NCBI GenBank assembly: GCA_002373775.1
Contig: DFJW01000050.1
Span: 1-29,812, forward strand
From: Ruminococcus flavefaciens
Lineage (GTDB): Bacteria > Bacillota > Clostridia > Oscillospirales > Ruminococcaceae
DNA: 29,812 nt
Direction: 5' to 3'
Part shown: positions 23,195 to 29,812 of the stretch, one piece after another
How the letters are laid out: the number at the start of each line of letters is the position of its first letter
How positions within the stretch are numbered: position 1 is the stretch's first letter
The notes under the pieces: generated by a model
The model's database searches: none
What the model was told of the DNA's origin: nothing
What the model saw: only the letters and a program-made list of their open reading frames with translations
Program-made: the position numbers and the translations under genes

Positions 23195-23330
23195 AAAAAA
23201 TTCCGGAACATAGATGTGCAGGCTTACTGCGGCACACAACACGCACCGCTTAATGCTGCTCGGTCTCCCGCCTGACATGGTTCACGGGGTCTTGTTGCAC
23301 AGGGCCCACACATCTATATTTCGGAATTTC
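23195..23330 (-). ncRNA. ffs: Signal recognition particle RNA (4.5S-type)
   Basis: On the minus strand the consensus stretches GGGCCCTGTGCAAC, CCGTGAACCATGTCAGG, AGCAGCATTAAG and TGTGCCGCAGTAAGCCTG appear in the right order. The ends pair: ATAGATGTG with CACATCTAT, then AAATTCCG with CGGAATTT. Six T (23200-23195) end it. The apical helix 8 is CGG-GAGA-CCG between GTCAGG and AGCAGC, a covarying variant of the usual TCC-GGAA-GGA. No Alu-type domain is seen, so it is the small bacterial form. It precedes the dnaX region as in other Firmicutes and binds Ffh for membrane targeting of proteins. Confidence 0.92.
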
Positions 23331-23367
23331 GCAAGGGAAATTCGAGCTGTACTCCGCTCTGAAAATT

Positions 23368-23396
23368 ATTATACCACATTTCGCAATGCTTGTCAA
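23368..23396 (-). promoter_or_regulatory. Strong sigma-A promoter of the SRP RNA
   Basis: On the minus strand: perfect TTGACA (23396-23391), 17-bp spacer, perfect TATAAT (23373-23368), preceded by TGG (extended -10). The predicted start near 23361 is about 30 bases before the mature 5' stem, so 5' processing is likely. Confidence 0.85.
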
Positions 23397-23464
23397 GAGT
23401 CAATTTGCGTCGGATACGGTCTTTTTGTGCGCAACTTTTCACCAAATTATCATATCCCGGGACT

Positions 23465-23493
23465 TTACAAATGTATAGGAAAAGTGGTATAAT
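23465..23493 (+). promoter_or_regulatory. Promoter of the G3E GTPase pair
   Basis: TTACAA (23465-23470), 17-bp spacer, TATAAT (23488-23493), with TGG before the -10. A 10-bp AT palindrome TATAATTATA at 23514-23523 lies in the leader and could be a metal-regulator half-site, but it may be chance. Confidence 0.65.
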
Positions 23494-23540
23494 ATAAGTT
23501 AGACGCGAAAAACTATAATTATAAGAAAGAAGTGTTTTTT

Positions 23541-24683
23541 ATGACAAAGATAACTATATTCTCCGGCTTTCTCGGAGCCGGTAAGACTACCCTCATAAAG
23601 AAACTCATCGCTGAGGGCTATAAGGGCGAGAAGCTGGTGCTCATTGAGAATGAGTTCGGCGATATCGGCATCGACGGCGGTTTCCTTCAGGATGCAGGCG
23701 TTGAGATCACAGAGATGAATTCCGGCTGCATATGCTGCTCTCTCGTCGGAGATTTCGGAAAGGCACTTGAAAAGGTCCTTGCTGATTATGCTCCCGACCG
23801 CATACTCATCGAGCCTTCCGGCGTCGGCAAGCTCAGCGACGTTATCCGTGCCGTTCAGAATATCAATGCTCACGATGTTGAACTTGACGGCTTCACAACT
23901 GTAGTTGACGCAAAGAAGTGCAAGATGTACCAGAAGAATTTCGGCGAGTTCTTCGACAACCAGATAACCTACGCAAGCTGCCTTATTCTCAGCCACACAC
24001 AGGGGCTTTCACAGGCTAAGCTTGATGAGTGCATAAACATACTCAAGGCGCTCAATGCGTCTGCTCCCATTGTTACGACTGAGTGGAACGAGCTCACAGG
24101 TCAGCAGCTTGTTGACGCTATGACACAGAAGAACACTCTTGACGATGAACTGAAAGCTCTGCTTGAAGAGGCTGAGCATGAACATCATCACCACCACCAT
24201 GATGACGACGACGATGACGAGCACGAGCATCACCACCACCACGACCATGACGACGACGATGACGAGCATGAACATCATCACCACCACGATGATGACGACG
24301 ATGACGAGCACGAACATCACCACCACGACCACGGTCCGGACTGCACATGCGGCTGCCATGACCACGATCATGAGCACGGACATCATCATCACCACCACGC
24401 AGATGAAGTCTTCACAAGCTGGGGCATCGAGACTCCTGCCGCATACACTCAGGAGCAGATCACAGCCTGCCTCAATGCACTGGGCGATGAGGAGAAATAC
24501 GGCGTGATACTCCGTGCAAAGGGAATAGTTGCCGGCAAGGACGGAAACTGGATACACTTCGATTACGTTCCCGGTGTTCCGGATGTCCGCACAGGAAGCG
24601 CAGGCACTATCGGCAGACTCTGCGTTATCGGCTCAAAGATAAAAGAGGATGCTATAGCAGCATTATTCAGCAGCGAGCAGTAA
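23541..24683 (+). CDS. G3E (CobW/ZNG-type) metallochaperone GTPase with His/Asp-repeat insert
   Basis: From the ATG at 23541 (380 aa) the protein shows Walker A GFLGAGKTT (9-17), the metal-site motif CICC (63-66, after NSG), ENEFGDIGID (36-45) and EPSG (91-94). Such GTPases deliver zinc, cobalt or nickel to target enzymes. The usual NKxD guanine motif is replaced by SHTQ (151-154). Residues 212-286 hold three tandem 14-15-aa units of the form EHEHHHHHx with Asp runs, then CTCGC and more His, a large metal reservoir. A CobW C-terminal domain follows. It is in an operon with the next gene. The metal is not certain; zinc or nickel are both plausible. Confidence 0.88.
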   Translation: MTKITIFSGFLGAGKTTLIKKLIAEGYKGEKLVLIENEFGDIGIDGGFLQDAGVEITEMNSGCICCSLVGDFGKALEKVLADYAPDRILIEPSGVGKLSDVIRAVQNINAHDVELDGFTTVVDAKKCKMYQKNFGEFFDNQITYASCLILSHTQGLSQAKLDECINILKALNASAPIVTTEWNELTGQQLVDAMTQKNTLDDELKALLEEAEHEHHHHHHDDDDDDEHEHHHHHDHDDDDDEHEHHHHHDDDDDDEHEHHHHDHGPDCTCGCHDHDHEHGHHHHHHADEVFTSWGIETPAAYTQEQITACLNALGDEEKYGVILRAKGIVAGKDGNWIHFDYVPGVPDVRTGSAGTIGRLCVIGSKIKEDAIAALFSSEQ

Positions 24684-24695
24684 AGGAGGAGCTTT

Positions 24696-25676
24696 ATGCC
24701 TAATCAGCAGGAGATACCTGTATACCTTTTCCTCGGCTTCCTTGAAGCGGGAAAGACGAAGTTCATACAGGAAACACTGGAGGATAAGCGGTTCAATTCA
24801 GGCGAGAGGACTCTCGTGCTGGTCTGCGAAGAGGGTATCGAGGAGCTTGATCCTTCAAAATACCCGAAGAAGGATGTGTTCATCCGCAGCATTGAAGACA
24901 AGTCGGATTTCAACGAGGCTAACCTCATGAAGCTGGTGGACGAATGCAGAGCAGAGCGCGTGGTCATCGAATACAACGGCATGTGGCTGATGAACGATTT
25001 CTTCGAGGCAATGCCGGAAAACTGGGCGGTATACCAGATAATGATGTTCGCGGACGCTTCCACTTTCCTCAATTACAATGCAAATATGAGAAATCTCGTT
25101 ACAGACAAGCTCTCTGTGTGCGAAATGGTGGTATTCAACAGATTCGAGAGAACTATGGATCCCAATGAGTTCCACAAGATCGTAAGAGCTGTTGTGCGCC
25201 GTACCGAACTCGGCGGCATCACCAGAAAGGCTGACATCGCCTATGAGTACACCGACGGAGCTGTAGCGTACGATGATATAGAAGATCCGCTGCCCTACAA
25301 TATCGAGGCTAACAATATCGTGATCGACGATAACGATTACGCCATTTTCTACCGCGATATAATGGAAGATCCTTCCAAGTATGACGGCAAGACCGTCACA
25401 TTCAAGGCGCTTGCGGCAAGGAACCCCAAGTTCCCCAAGACCACATTCGCCCTCGGACGCAATGTCATGACATGCTGCGTTGAGGATATCCAGTACTGCT
25501 GGTTCGTCACCGAAACGGACGACGAATCAAAGGTGCGCGAGCGCGGCTGGAGCATCACAAAGGCTAAGATAAGCGTCCAGAAGCACAAGTTCTACCGCGG
25601 AAAAGGTCCGGTGCTGAAAGTTATAGACAGCACGGATTCTGCACCGCCGGAAAAAGAAGTCGCTACATTCAACTGA
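24696..25676 (+). CDS. Divergent G3E-like protein with a YcgQ-like (DUF1980) C-terminal domain
   Basis: In this 326-aa protein the N-terminal half follows the G3E fold: a modified P-loop GFLEAGKT (14-21) and a strand reading RVVIEYNGMW where the family has IEPSG. It lacks the CxCC metal motif. Residues about 215-300 resemble the C-terminal domain of YcgQ/TIGR03943 proteins: DPSKYDGKTVTFKALAARNP and ALGRNVMTCCVED with the paired Cys260-Cys261. B. subtilis ycgQ is zinc-limitation regulated. This fusion suggests a metal-transfer partner of the preceding GTPase. GGAGG precedes the start; the gap from the first gene is 12 bases. Confidence 0.75.
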   Translation: MPNQQEIPVYLFLGFLEAGKTKFIQETLEDKRFNSGERTLVLVCEEGIEELDPSKYPKKDVFIRSIEDKSDFNEANLMKLVDECRAERVVIEYNGMWLMNDFFEAMPENWAVYQIMMFADASTFLNYNANMRNLVTDKLSVCEMVVFNRFERTMDPNEFHKIVRAVVRRTELGGITRKADIAYEYTDGAVAYDDIEDPLPYNIEANNIVIDDNDYAIFYRDIMEDPSKYDGKTVTFKALAARNPKFPKTTFALGRNVMTCCVEDIQYCWFVTETDDESKVRERGWSITKAKISVQKHKFYRGKGPVLKVIDSTDSAPPEKEVATFN

Positions 25677-25686
25677 TATATGAAAA

Positions 25687-25728
25687 GACCGCACAGATCC
25701 GTGATCCGGAGCCTGTGCGGTCAGTTTT
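25687..25728. terminator. Terminator after the G3E pair and the AEC transporter
   Basis: A 10-bp stem GACCGCACAG / CTGTGCGGTC (25687-25696, 25713-25722) is followed by AGTTTTAT on the plus strand and CTTTTC on the minus strand, serving converging genes. Confidence 0.85.
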
Positions 25729-26680
25729 ATATGTAGGATAGCGTTTTCAGCAGGAACAGCCAGCCGGTAAGGGTGACGGAACTGCAAAGGGTGGTGAGCA
25801 TGACGGCGAATGCGGTGATAGTTCCGCTGTGACCGAAGTTCTTTGCCATTACGAAGCAGCTTCCTGTGGTGGCGCTGCCGAGCATCACAAGGATGGCGAT
25901 GAGCTTTTCACCGCGGAATCCGAGGTGTATAGCCAGCGGCAGGAATACGGCACAGAACAGCACCAGCTTTATGAATGCGATGCCGGCGGTAACGCCCAGT
26001 TTCTCTTTCGCCTCGCCGAATCTGAAAGAAGCACCGAGAGCGATGAGCGAGAGGGGAGTTGCCATGTTTGCCAGATAGGATACCGATTTGCTGAGTATCA
26101 CCGGCTGGTGTATGCCGGCAAGCGACCACGCCATGCCTATGATTATTCCAAGTATTATGGGATTTGTCGCTATGCCTTTCAGCGTGTCCGTGAGAAGGGA
26201 CTTCCCGCCCTTTCCGGATTTATCCGGCGACGTGAGGGAAAGCGTCGTTACGGCGACGATATTGTACAGCGGGACTGTGCCGATTATCATCAGCGCCGCC
26301 ATGGTCGCCTGTCCGTAGATGTTGTTCACGAAGGCTATGCCGAGGACGGCTGCACTGCTCCTGTAGGACGCCTGTATGATCTCGCCGCGTTCTGCCTTGT
26401 CCTTGTGCAAAAGGGAGTAGAGCACTGCTGCACCCACGCTGAGCAGTGTGACTATGATGCAGAAGAGCACGAATTTTCCGTCCCATACAGAACTGAAATC
26501 CGCATTGGAAAGATCGGCGAAGAGAAGCGCCGGAAGAGTAGTCCTGAAAACAAATTTGTTCAGAACGGCGGTGGTGTGGTCGTCCAGCAGACCGATCCTT
26601 TTGCAGAACCAGCCGAAAATCATCATCATAAATACAGGCACAGTCGCATTGAGACTGAACCTGAGATCATCAAGTATCAT
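25727..26680 (-). CDS. AEC (auxin efflux carrier) family transporter
   Basis: The ATG at 26680 (317 aa) has AAGGAG 8 bases upstream and is preferred over the TTG at 26686. The protein has about ten hydrophobic spans in two halves, the family's N-terminal sequence VPVFMMMIFGWFCKRIGLLD and the mid-protein NPIILGIIIGMAWSL. Bacterial members export organic acids such as malate or malonate or move other small anions. No substrate can be told from sequence. It is a single gene with its own promoter. Confidence 0.88.
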   Translation of the reverse strand: MILDDLRFSLNATVPVFMMMIFGWFCKRIGLLDDHTTAVLNKFVFRTTLPALLFADLSNADFSSVWDGKFVLFCIIVTLLSVGAAVLYSLLHKDKAERGEIIQASYRSSAAVLGIAFVNNIYGQATMAALMIIGTVPLYNIVAVTTLSLTSPDKSGKGGKSLLTDTLKGIATNPIILGIIIGMAWSLAGIHQPVILSKSVSYLANMATPLSLIALGASFRFGEAKEKLGVTAGIAFIKLVLFCAVFLPLAIHLGFRGEKLIAILVMLGSATTGSCFVMAKNFGHSGTITAFAVMLTTLCSSVTLTGWLFLLKTLSYI

Positions 26681-26708
26681 TATCAAAACTCCTTCAACAG
26701 ATAAGGAT

Positions 26709-26737
26709 ATTATACATTATTACAGGGGAATAGTCAA
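26709..26737 (-). promoter_or_regulatory. Sigma-A promoter of the AEC transporter
   Basis: On the minus strand: TTGACT (26737-26732), 17-bp spacer, TATAAT (26714-26709). Confidence 0.75.
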
Positions 26738-26777
26738 TCGGCATCCGATTTTTCACCAAATTTTAAACGTTTTCCAC

Positions 26778-26806
26778 TTGAAAATAAGTGCAATATGTGG
26801 TATAAT
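26778..26806 (+). promoter_or_regulatory. Sigma-A promoter of the uridine-kinase-like gene
   Basis: TTGAAA (26778-26783), 17-bp spacer, TATAAT (26801-26806), with TGG before the -10. Confidence 0.72.
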
Positions 26807-26858
26807 CATAATATAGCATAAATACTATATAATATCTGGTACAAAAGGAGCACAATAT

Positions 26859-27779
26859 ATGAATATAGAAGTAACAAGGATCAATGAAGCTATCGAACAT
26901 GATCCCTCGGATTACATCGCATCAGTAAACGCGGATTATGAATACAAACTCGGCAGCATCGTCAAGGACATCGCTGCATCCCGGGATGAAAGACCGGTCA
27001 TCCTTCTCGCAGGACCTTCCGGTTCCGGCAAGACCACTACGGCTATGATGATAGAGAAAATGCTGGACGATCTCGGTCACCCGACACATACTCTTTCCAT
27101 GGACAATTACTTCTCGCCGCTTTCCGCTGAGGAGAAGATGCTTGCCGCTGAGGGCAAAATGGATCTTGAATCTCCTCTGCGCGTGGACAAGGATCTGCTC
27201 AATTCGCAGATAGAGGCAATAGGCAAAGGGGAAGAAATAGAGATACCCAAGTACGATTTCAAGAATTCCACACGCCAGAAGTCCGGAAAGAAACTGAAGC
27301 GTCAGCCGGGCGAAATGGTCATATTCGAGGGCATCCATGCGCTCAATCCCGATGTCATAACCGTGCCCGATGAACTGCTCTGCAAGATATACGTCAGCGT
27401 CCGCACAAGGATAACGGACGGCGATATCCTCCTGCATCCTTCAAGAGTGCGGCTCCTCCGCCGCATGATAAGGGACAAGAAGTTCCGCAAGCGCTCTCTG
27501 CGCGAGACTATGAACATGTTCCCCAGTGTGGAAGCCGGCGAGAACAAGTACATAATGCCCTATAAAGAGCGCTCGGACTATGATGTGGATACATTCATGG
27601 CATATGAACTCAGCGTATACCGCAGCAGTCTCATAGATCAGCTCAAAGAGATGGATGATGTGCCGGAACTGAAGGAGACTATCGAAGTGCTCGACAATCT
27701 TGAGCCTATCGACCTCTCACTTCTGCCGCCTGAATCACTTGTGTGCGAATTTGTTGGCAACAGCGCTTTTAAATACTGA
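26859..27779 (+). CDS. Uridine-kinase-like P-loop kinase
   Basis: The 306-aa protein has the P-loop GPSGSGKTT (52-60), a following LSMDNYFSP (about 79-87) as in uridine/phosphoribulokinase-type kinases, PKYDF and the later RRMIRDKKFRKRS lid region. The N-terminal 40 residues form a short extra helix region and the C-terminus has about 70 extra residues compared with Udk, so it belongs to the longer Firmicute uridine-kinase-like group that is often annotated as nucleoside kinase. The ribosome binding site AAAAGGAG lies near 26846. The substrate is not proven; uridine or a related nucleoside is likely. Confidence 0.82.
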   Translation: MNIEVTRINEAIEHDPSDYIASVNADYEYKLGSIVKDIAASRDERPVILLAGPSGSGKTTTAMMIEKMLDDLGHPTHTLSMDNYFSPLSAEEKMLAAEGKMDLESPLRVDKDLLNSQIEAIGKGEEIEIPKYDFKNSTRQKSGKKLKRQPGEMVIFEGIHALNPDVITVPDELLCKIYVSVRTRITDGDILLHPSRVRLLRRMIRDKKFRKRSLRETMNMFPSVEAGENKYIMPYKERSDYDVDTFMAYELSVYRSSLIDQLKEMDDVPELKETIEVLDNLEPIDLSLLPPESLVCEFVGNSAFKY

Positions 27780-27784
27780 ACAGG

Positions 27785-27822
27785 ATCCCGGTGCAGTTCA
27801 GACTGTGCCGGGATATTTATTT
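27785..27822 (+). terminator. Terminator after the uridine-kinase-like gene
   Basis: ATCCCGG (27785-27791) pairs with CCGGGAT (27808-27814), with an inner CAGT/ACTG, followed by ATTTATTTCT. Confidence 0.78.
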
Positions 27823-27833
27823 CTGCTTTTACG

Positions 27834-27850
27834 ATGCACCAATGGTGCAT
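27834..27850. promoter_or_regulatory. 17-bp palindrome upstream of the metalloprotease promoter
   Basis: ATGCACCA-A-TGGTGCAT is a perfect inverted repeat 15 bases upstream of the -35 box, with a partial half-site (ATGCAC) again just after it. It has the look of a dimeric regulator site. Confidence 0.55.
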
Positions 27851-27865
27851 AATGCACATAAAATA

Positions 27866-27894
27866 TTGACATTCCGTGAACGGAATGATAAAAT
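27866..27894 (+). promoter_or_regulatory. Promoter of the metalloprotease gene with an operator-like spacer
   Basis: TTGACA (27866-27871), 17-bp spacer, TAAAAT (27889-27894), TGA before the -10. The spacer contains ATTCCGT-GA-ACGGAAT (27871-27886), a perfect palindrome well placed for repression or spacer-twisting activation. Confidence 0.65.
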
Positions 27895-27962
27895 ATAGTC
27901 ACCAATAAACGCGGTCAATAGGCAGACCGCCGGGGAATTTTTTATTTGGAGGATCACTTGAG

Positions 27963-29812
27963 ATGAAAAGACACACAAAAAGAACAGCGGCAGTATTGTC
28001 TGCGGCAGCCCTCACTCTCTGTGCAGTTCCTGCACCTATGTACAGCCATGTTGCTGAGGCGGCAGACGAATACTCTGTGCGCGATCCGTTCTACAACTAC
28101 GGCAAAGGCTACAATTACTATGAATCCGAACACTTCCAGTTCATCTGGGGAAACAGCGGAGATGCTTCCAAGGTGACTCAGACATTCCTTGAGCAGAACG
28201 CCAAAAATATGGAAGCATGCTGGCATGTGTACATGGATGAACTCGGCATGACGCCGCCCTGCGAATCTGTGAACATGTCTCTCAGGGACGGCAAGAAGTA
28301 CAAGACAAATATATACATTTCCGGCACAGGACTGGAAGGCATGCAGGATGACTGGGCATACATGTCCTACGACAACGGCGGCTATGCTTACATGTTCTGC
28401 TGCGTGGATTCCATGCGCTATGATCCGCCTTCATGGGTGTTCCCCCATGAGTTCGGCCATGTCATGACCGCACATCAGCTGGGCTGGAACAGCAATAAAT
28501 ATTCCTACGCATGGTGGGAGGCTCTCGGAAACTGGTTCCGCGAGCAGTATCTCTACAGCGATTATTCCACCGATGAGACAGGTCACGGTACAGACTTTTT
28601 CGAGACCTACATGAAGAACCTCAGTTTCACATTCCCGCTGGGACGCGATTACTATGCGGCATGGCCCTTCCTCCAGTATCTCACCGAGAATCCGGAAGGA
28701 CTGGAAGGCTACGGCAGCGAATTTGTGAAGACCATGCTCCAGCAGGGAAAGGTGGACGAATTCCCATTCGATCAGGTGGAGAGACTTGCTCCTGCTGACC
28801 TCAAAGATACTCTGGGCTACTTTGCCGCTCATATGGCAGGACTTGATTTCAGAAAGGGCGACGCTTACCGTGCGCGTCTCAGCGAACTGCTGGCGCAGGG
28901 CGACTGGAACTGGCAGCAGATATATACCATGCCGGAAGCTGACGGCAGAACAGGCACTTTCCGTGTGCCTACCGAACGTGCTCCTCAGTTCGCAGGTCTC
29001 AATATAATCCCGCTCGAAGTCACCGGCAGCAGTTTTACTGCTGAGCTGAATCCAGAAACTGATGTGCAGGGCGCTGACTGGAGAGCCTGCGTAGTTCAGC
29101 AGACAAGCGACGGAAAATGCACATATTCCGCACTTTTCGGTCCCGGAGAGAAAGTCACCGTGGATACTGTGGAAGGCGCAAGCGTTTACCTCTCGGTAAT
29201 AGCAACTCCCGAACTCAGCACGGTGAAGAAATACGGACTTCCGGGAATTTACGACGACAGGAGCGAATTCTCAGAGAGCAATGTGCCTTTCAGCACCAAG
29301 ACTCAGTATCCGTATTCTGTGACTTTCAACGGCGGTGCTGACGATAATGTTAAGATAAAGGAGCGAAAAGTCTCCACTACAAGCGCGAACTGGTGGGAGC
29401 AGGCGACTTATAATCCGCATCCCAACGGCGGCGGACTTGTGGCAAGTACAGCTAAAGTAGACGCTTCTGTTTATGTTGCTCCCGGCGCTGTGGTAAAGGG
29501 CAATGCAGTCGTTACCGGAAACGTTCGCATACTTGACCACGCAGTAGTCGAGGGCAGCGCAAAGGTGTCCGACAACGCAGTTATCGCAGGATACGGAATG
29601 GTCGCTGAGAATGCGGTGGTTTCAGGAAATGCGAGAGTTGACGACTGCGGACTCGTAATGGGCAGGGCAAATATCAGCGGTAATGCAAAGGTCATAGAAA
29701 GCGCCTGTGTATACGGAAACACGACCATGAAAGACCATGCTACAGCCAAGGGCATAGCGTTCCTCATGGCGGATTCCAGCCTCTCAGAGCAGGGCATCGG
29801 TGACGGCGACCT
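27963..29812 (+). CDS. Secreted HExxH metalloprotease-like protein with beta-helix tail (3' end missing)
   Basis: The frame is open to the window edge (616 complete codons). GGAGG precedes the ATG. A signal peptide (1-33) is followed by a catalytic-like region with HEFGH (162-166) and Glu186 in WWEALGNW as a possible third zinc ligand (gluzincin-like). This resembles the DUF6055/Svx-type family. A beta-rich region (340-490) follows. From about residue 497 there are regular six-residue repeats such as NAVVTGNVRI and NARVDDCGLV, which predict a left-handed beta-helix, as in hexapeptide-repeat proteins. A C-terminal dockerin could follow outside the window. The role may be attack on, or binding to, plant or host material. 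Confidence 0.82.
   Translation, partial: MKRHTKRTAAVLSAAALTLCAVPAPMYSHVAEAADEYSVRDPFYNYGKGYNYYESEHFQFIWGNSGDASKVTQTFLEQNAKNMEACWHVYMDELGMTPPCESVNMSLRDGKKYKTNIYISGTGLEGMQDDWAYMSYDNGGYAYMFCCVDSMRYDPPSWVFPHEFGHVMTAHQLGWNSNKYSYAWWEALGNWFREQYLYSDYSTDETGHGTDFFETYMKNLSFTFPLGRDYYAAWPFLQYLTENPEGLEGYGSEFVKTMLQQGKVDEFPFDQVERLAPADLKDTLGYFAAHMAGLDFRKGDAYRARLSELLAQGDWNWQQIYTMPEADGRTGTFRVPTERAPQFAGLNIIPLEVTGSSFTAELNPETDVQGADWRACVVQQTSDGKCTYSALFGPGEKVTVDTVEGASVYLSVIATPELSTVKKYGLPGIYDDRSEFSESNVPFSTKTQYPYSVTFNGGADDNVKIKERKVSTTSANWWEQATYNPHPNGGGLVASTAKVDASVYVAPGAVVKGNAVVTGNVRILDHAVVEGSAKVSDNAVIAGYGMVAENAVVSGNARVDDCGLVMGRANISGNAKVIESACVYGNTTMKDHATAKGIAFLMADSSLSEQGIGDGD

Noticed and set aside
23514..23523. TATAATTATA as a definite Zur/Fur operator
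   Set aside because: It is only 10 bp of A and T, likely by chance in a leader, and does not match a full known box.
24165..24408. Short tandem repeats as a CRISPR array
   Set aside because: The repeats are in-frame His/Asp codons with no spacers between them.
24009..24557. Minus-strand 182-aa frame with Val/Met runs
   Set aside because: It is the antisense of the His/Asp repeat of the G3E GTPase.
25829..26704. Plus-strand 291-aa open frame opposite the AEC gene
   Set aside because: It mirrors a clear membrane transporter gene, has no ribosome binding site or recognisable domain, and is rich in unlikely residue runs.

Overview
The window looks like chromosomal DNA of a fibre-degrading gut Firmicute of the Ruminococcus / Oscillospiraceae type. 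The reasons are a protein ending in a type I dockerin, BspA-like leucine-rich-repeat surface proteins, strong AGGAGG ribosome binding sites, near-consensus sigma-A promoters, and an SRP RNA upstream of a dnaX-ybaB-recR block. Assignment is by family resemblance only; no 16S or marker search was possible. I see no phage, insertion sequence or CRISPR array.

Layout, left to right. (1) Positions 1-392 hold an imperfect 45-bp direct repeat around a tRNA-like fragment, probably the edge of a repeat or tRNA array. (2) A CarD-type regulator (minus) has a promoter and a terminator-like hairpin in its leader. (3) A minus-strand lar operon (larE, two small unknown membrane proteins, larB, larC) makes the nickel-pincer nucleotide cofactor; no larA is present in the window. 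(4) Divergent from it are an ECF-type sigma factor and a long reading frame that joins a membrane anti-sigma-like protein to a dockerin/EF-hand protein. The second half has its own ribosome binding site and signal peptide. (5) A five-gene minus-strand operon (coiled-coil protein, two large glycosyltransferases, ABC permease, ABC ATPase) is a surface-glycan synthesis and export unit. (6) Divergent from it are three plus-strand envelope proteins: a Wzz-like two-membrane-segment coiled-coil protein and two translationally coupled BspA-type LRR proteins. All have long charged cytoplasmic tails. (7) Minus strand: recR, ybaB, dnaX, a membrane TPR protein and the SRP RNA. (8) Plus strand: a G3E (CobW-like) metallochaperone GTPase with a His/Asp-repeat insert, then a divergent paralogue carrying a YcgQ-like C-terminal domain. 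(9) An AEC-family transporter (minus), a uridine-kinase-like protein (plus), and a secreted HExxH metalloprotease-like protein with a beta-helix repeat tail. The last runs off the right edge and has two palindromes at its promoter.

How the parts fit. Larger themes are metal handling (Lar nickel cofactor, the G3E pair), cell-surface construction (glycan export, LRR proteins, dockerin protein, secreted metalloprotease) and a housekeeping DNA-repair/SRP block. Almost every transcription unit starts at a promoter with a 17-bp spacer, usually with TGn before the -10, and most units end in clear hairpins. The most unusual items are the nested sigma-linked dockerin gene, the uncharacterised membrane pair inside the lar operon, the GTPase/YcgQ-like pair, and the double-palindrome promoter of the metalloprotease gene.
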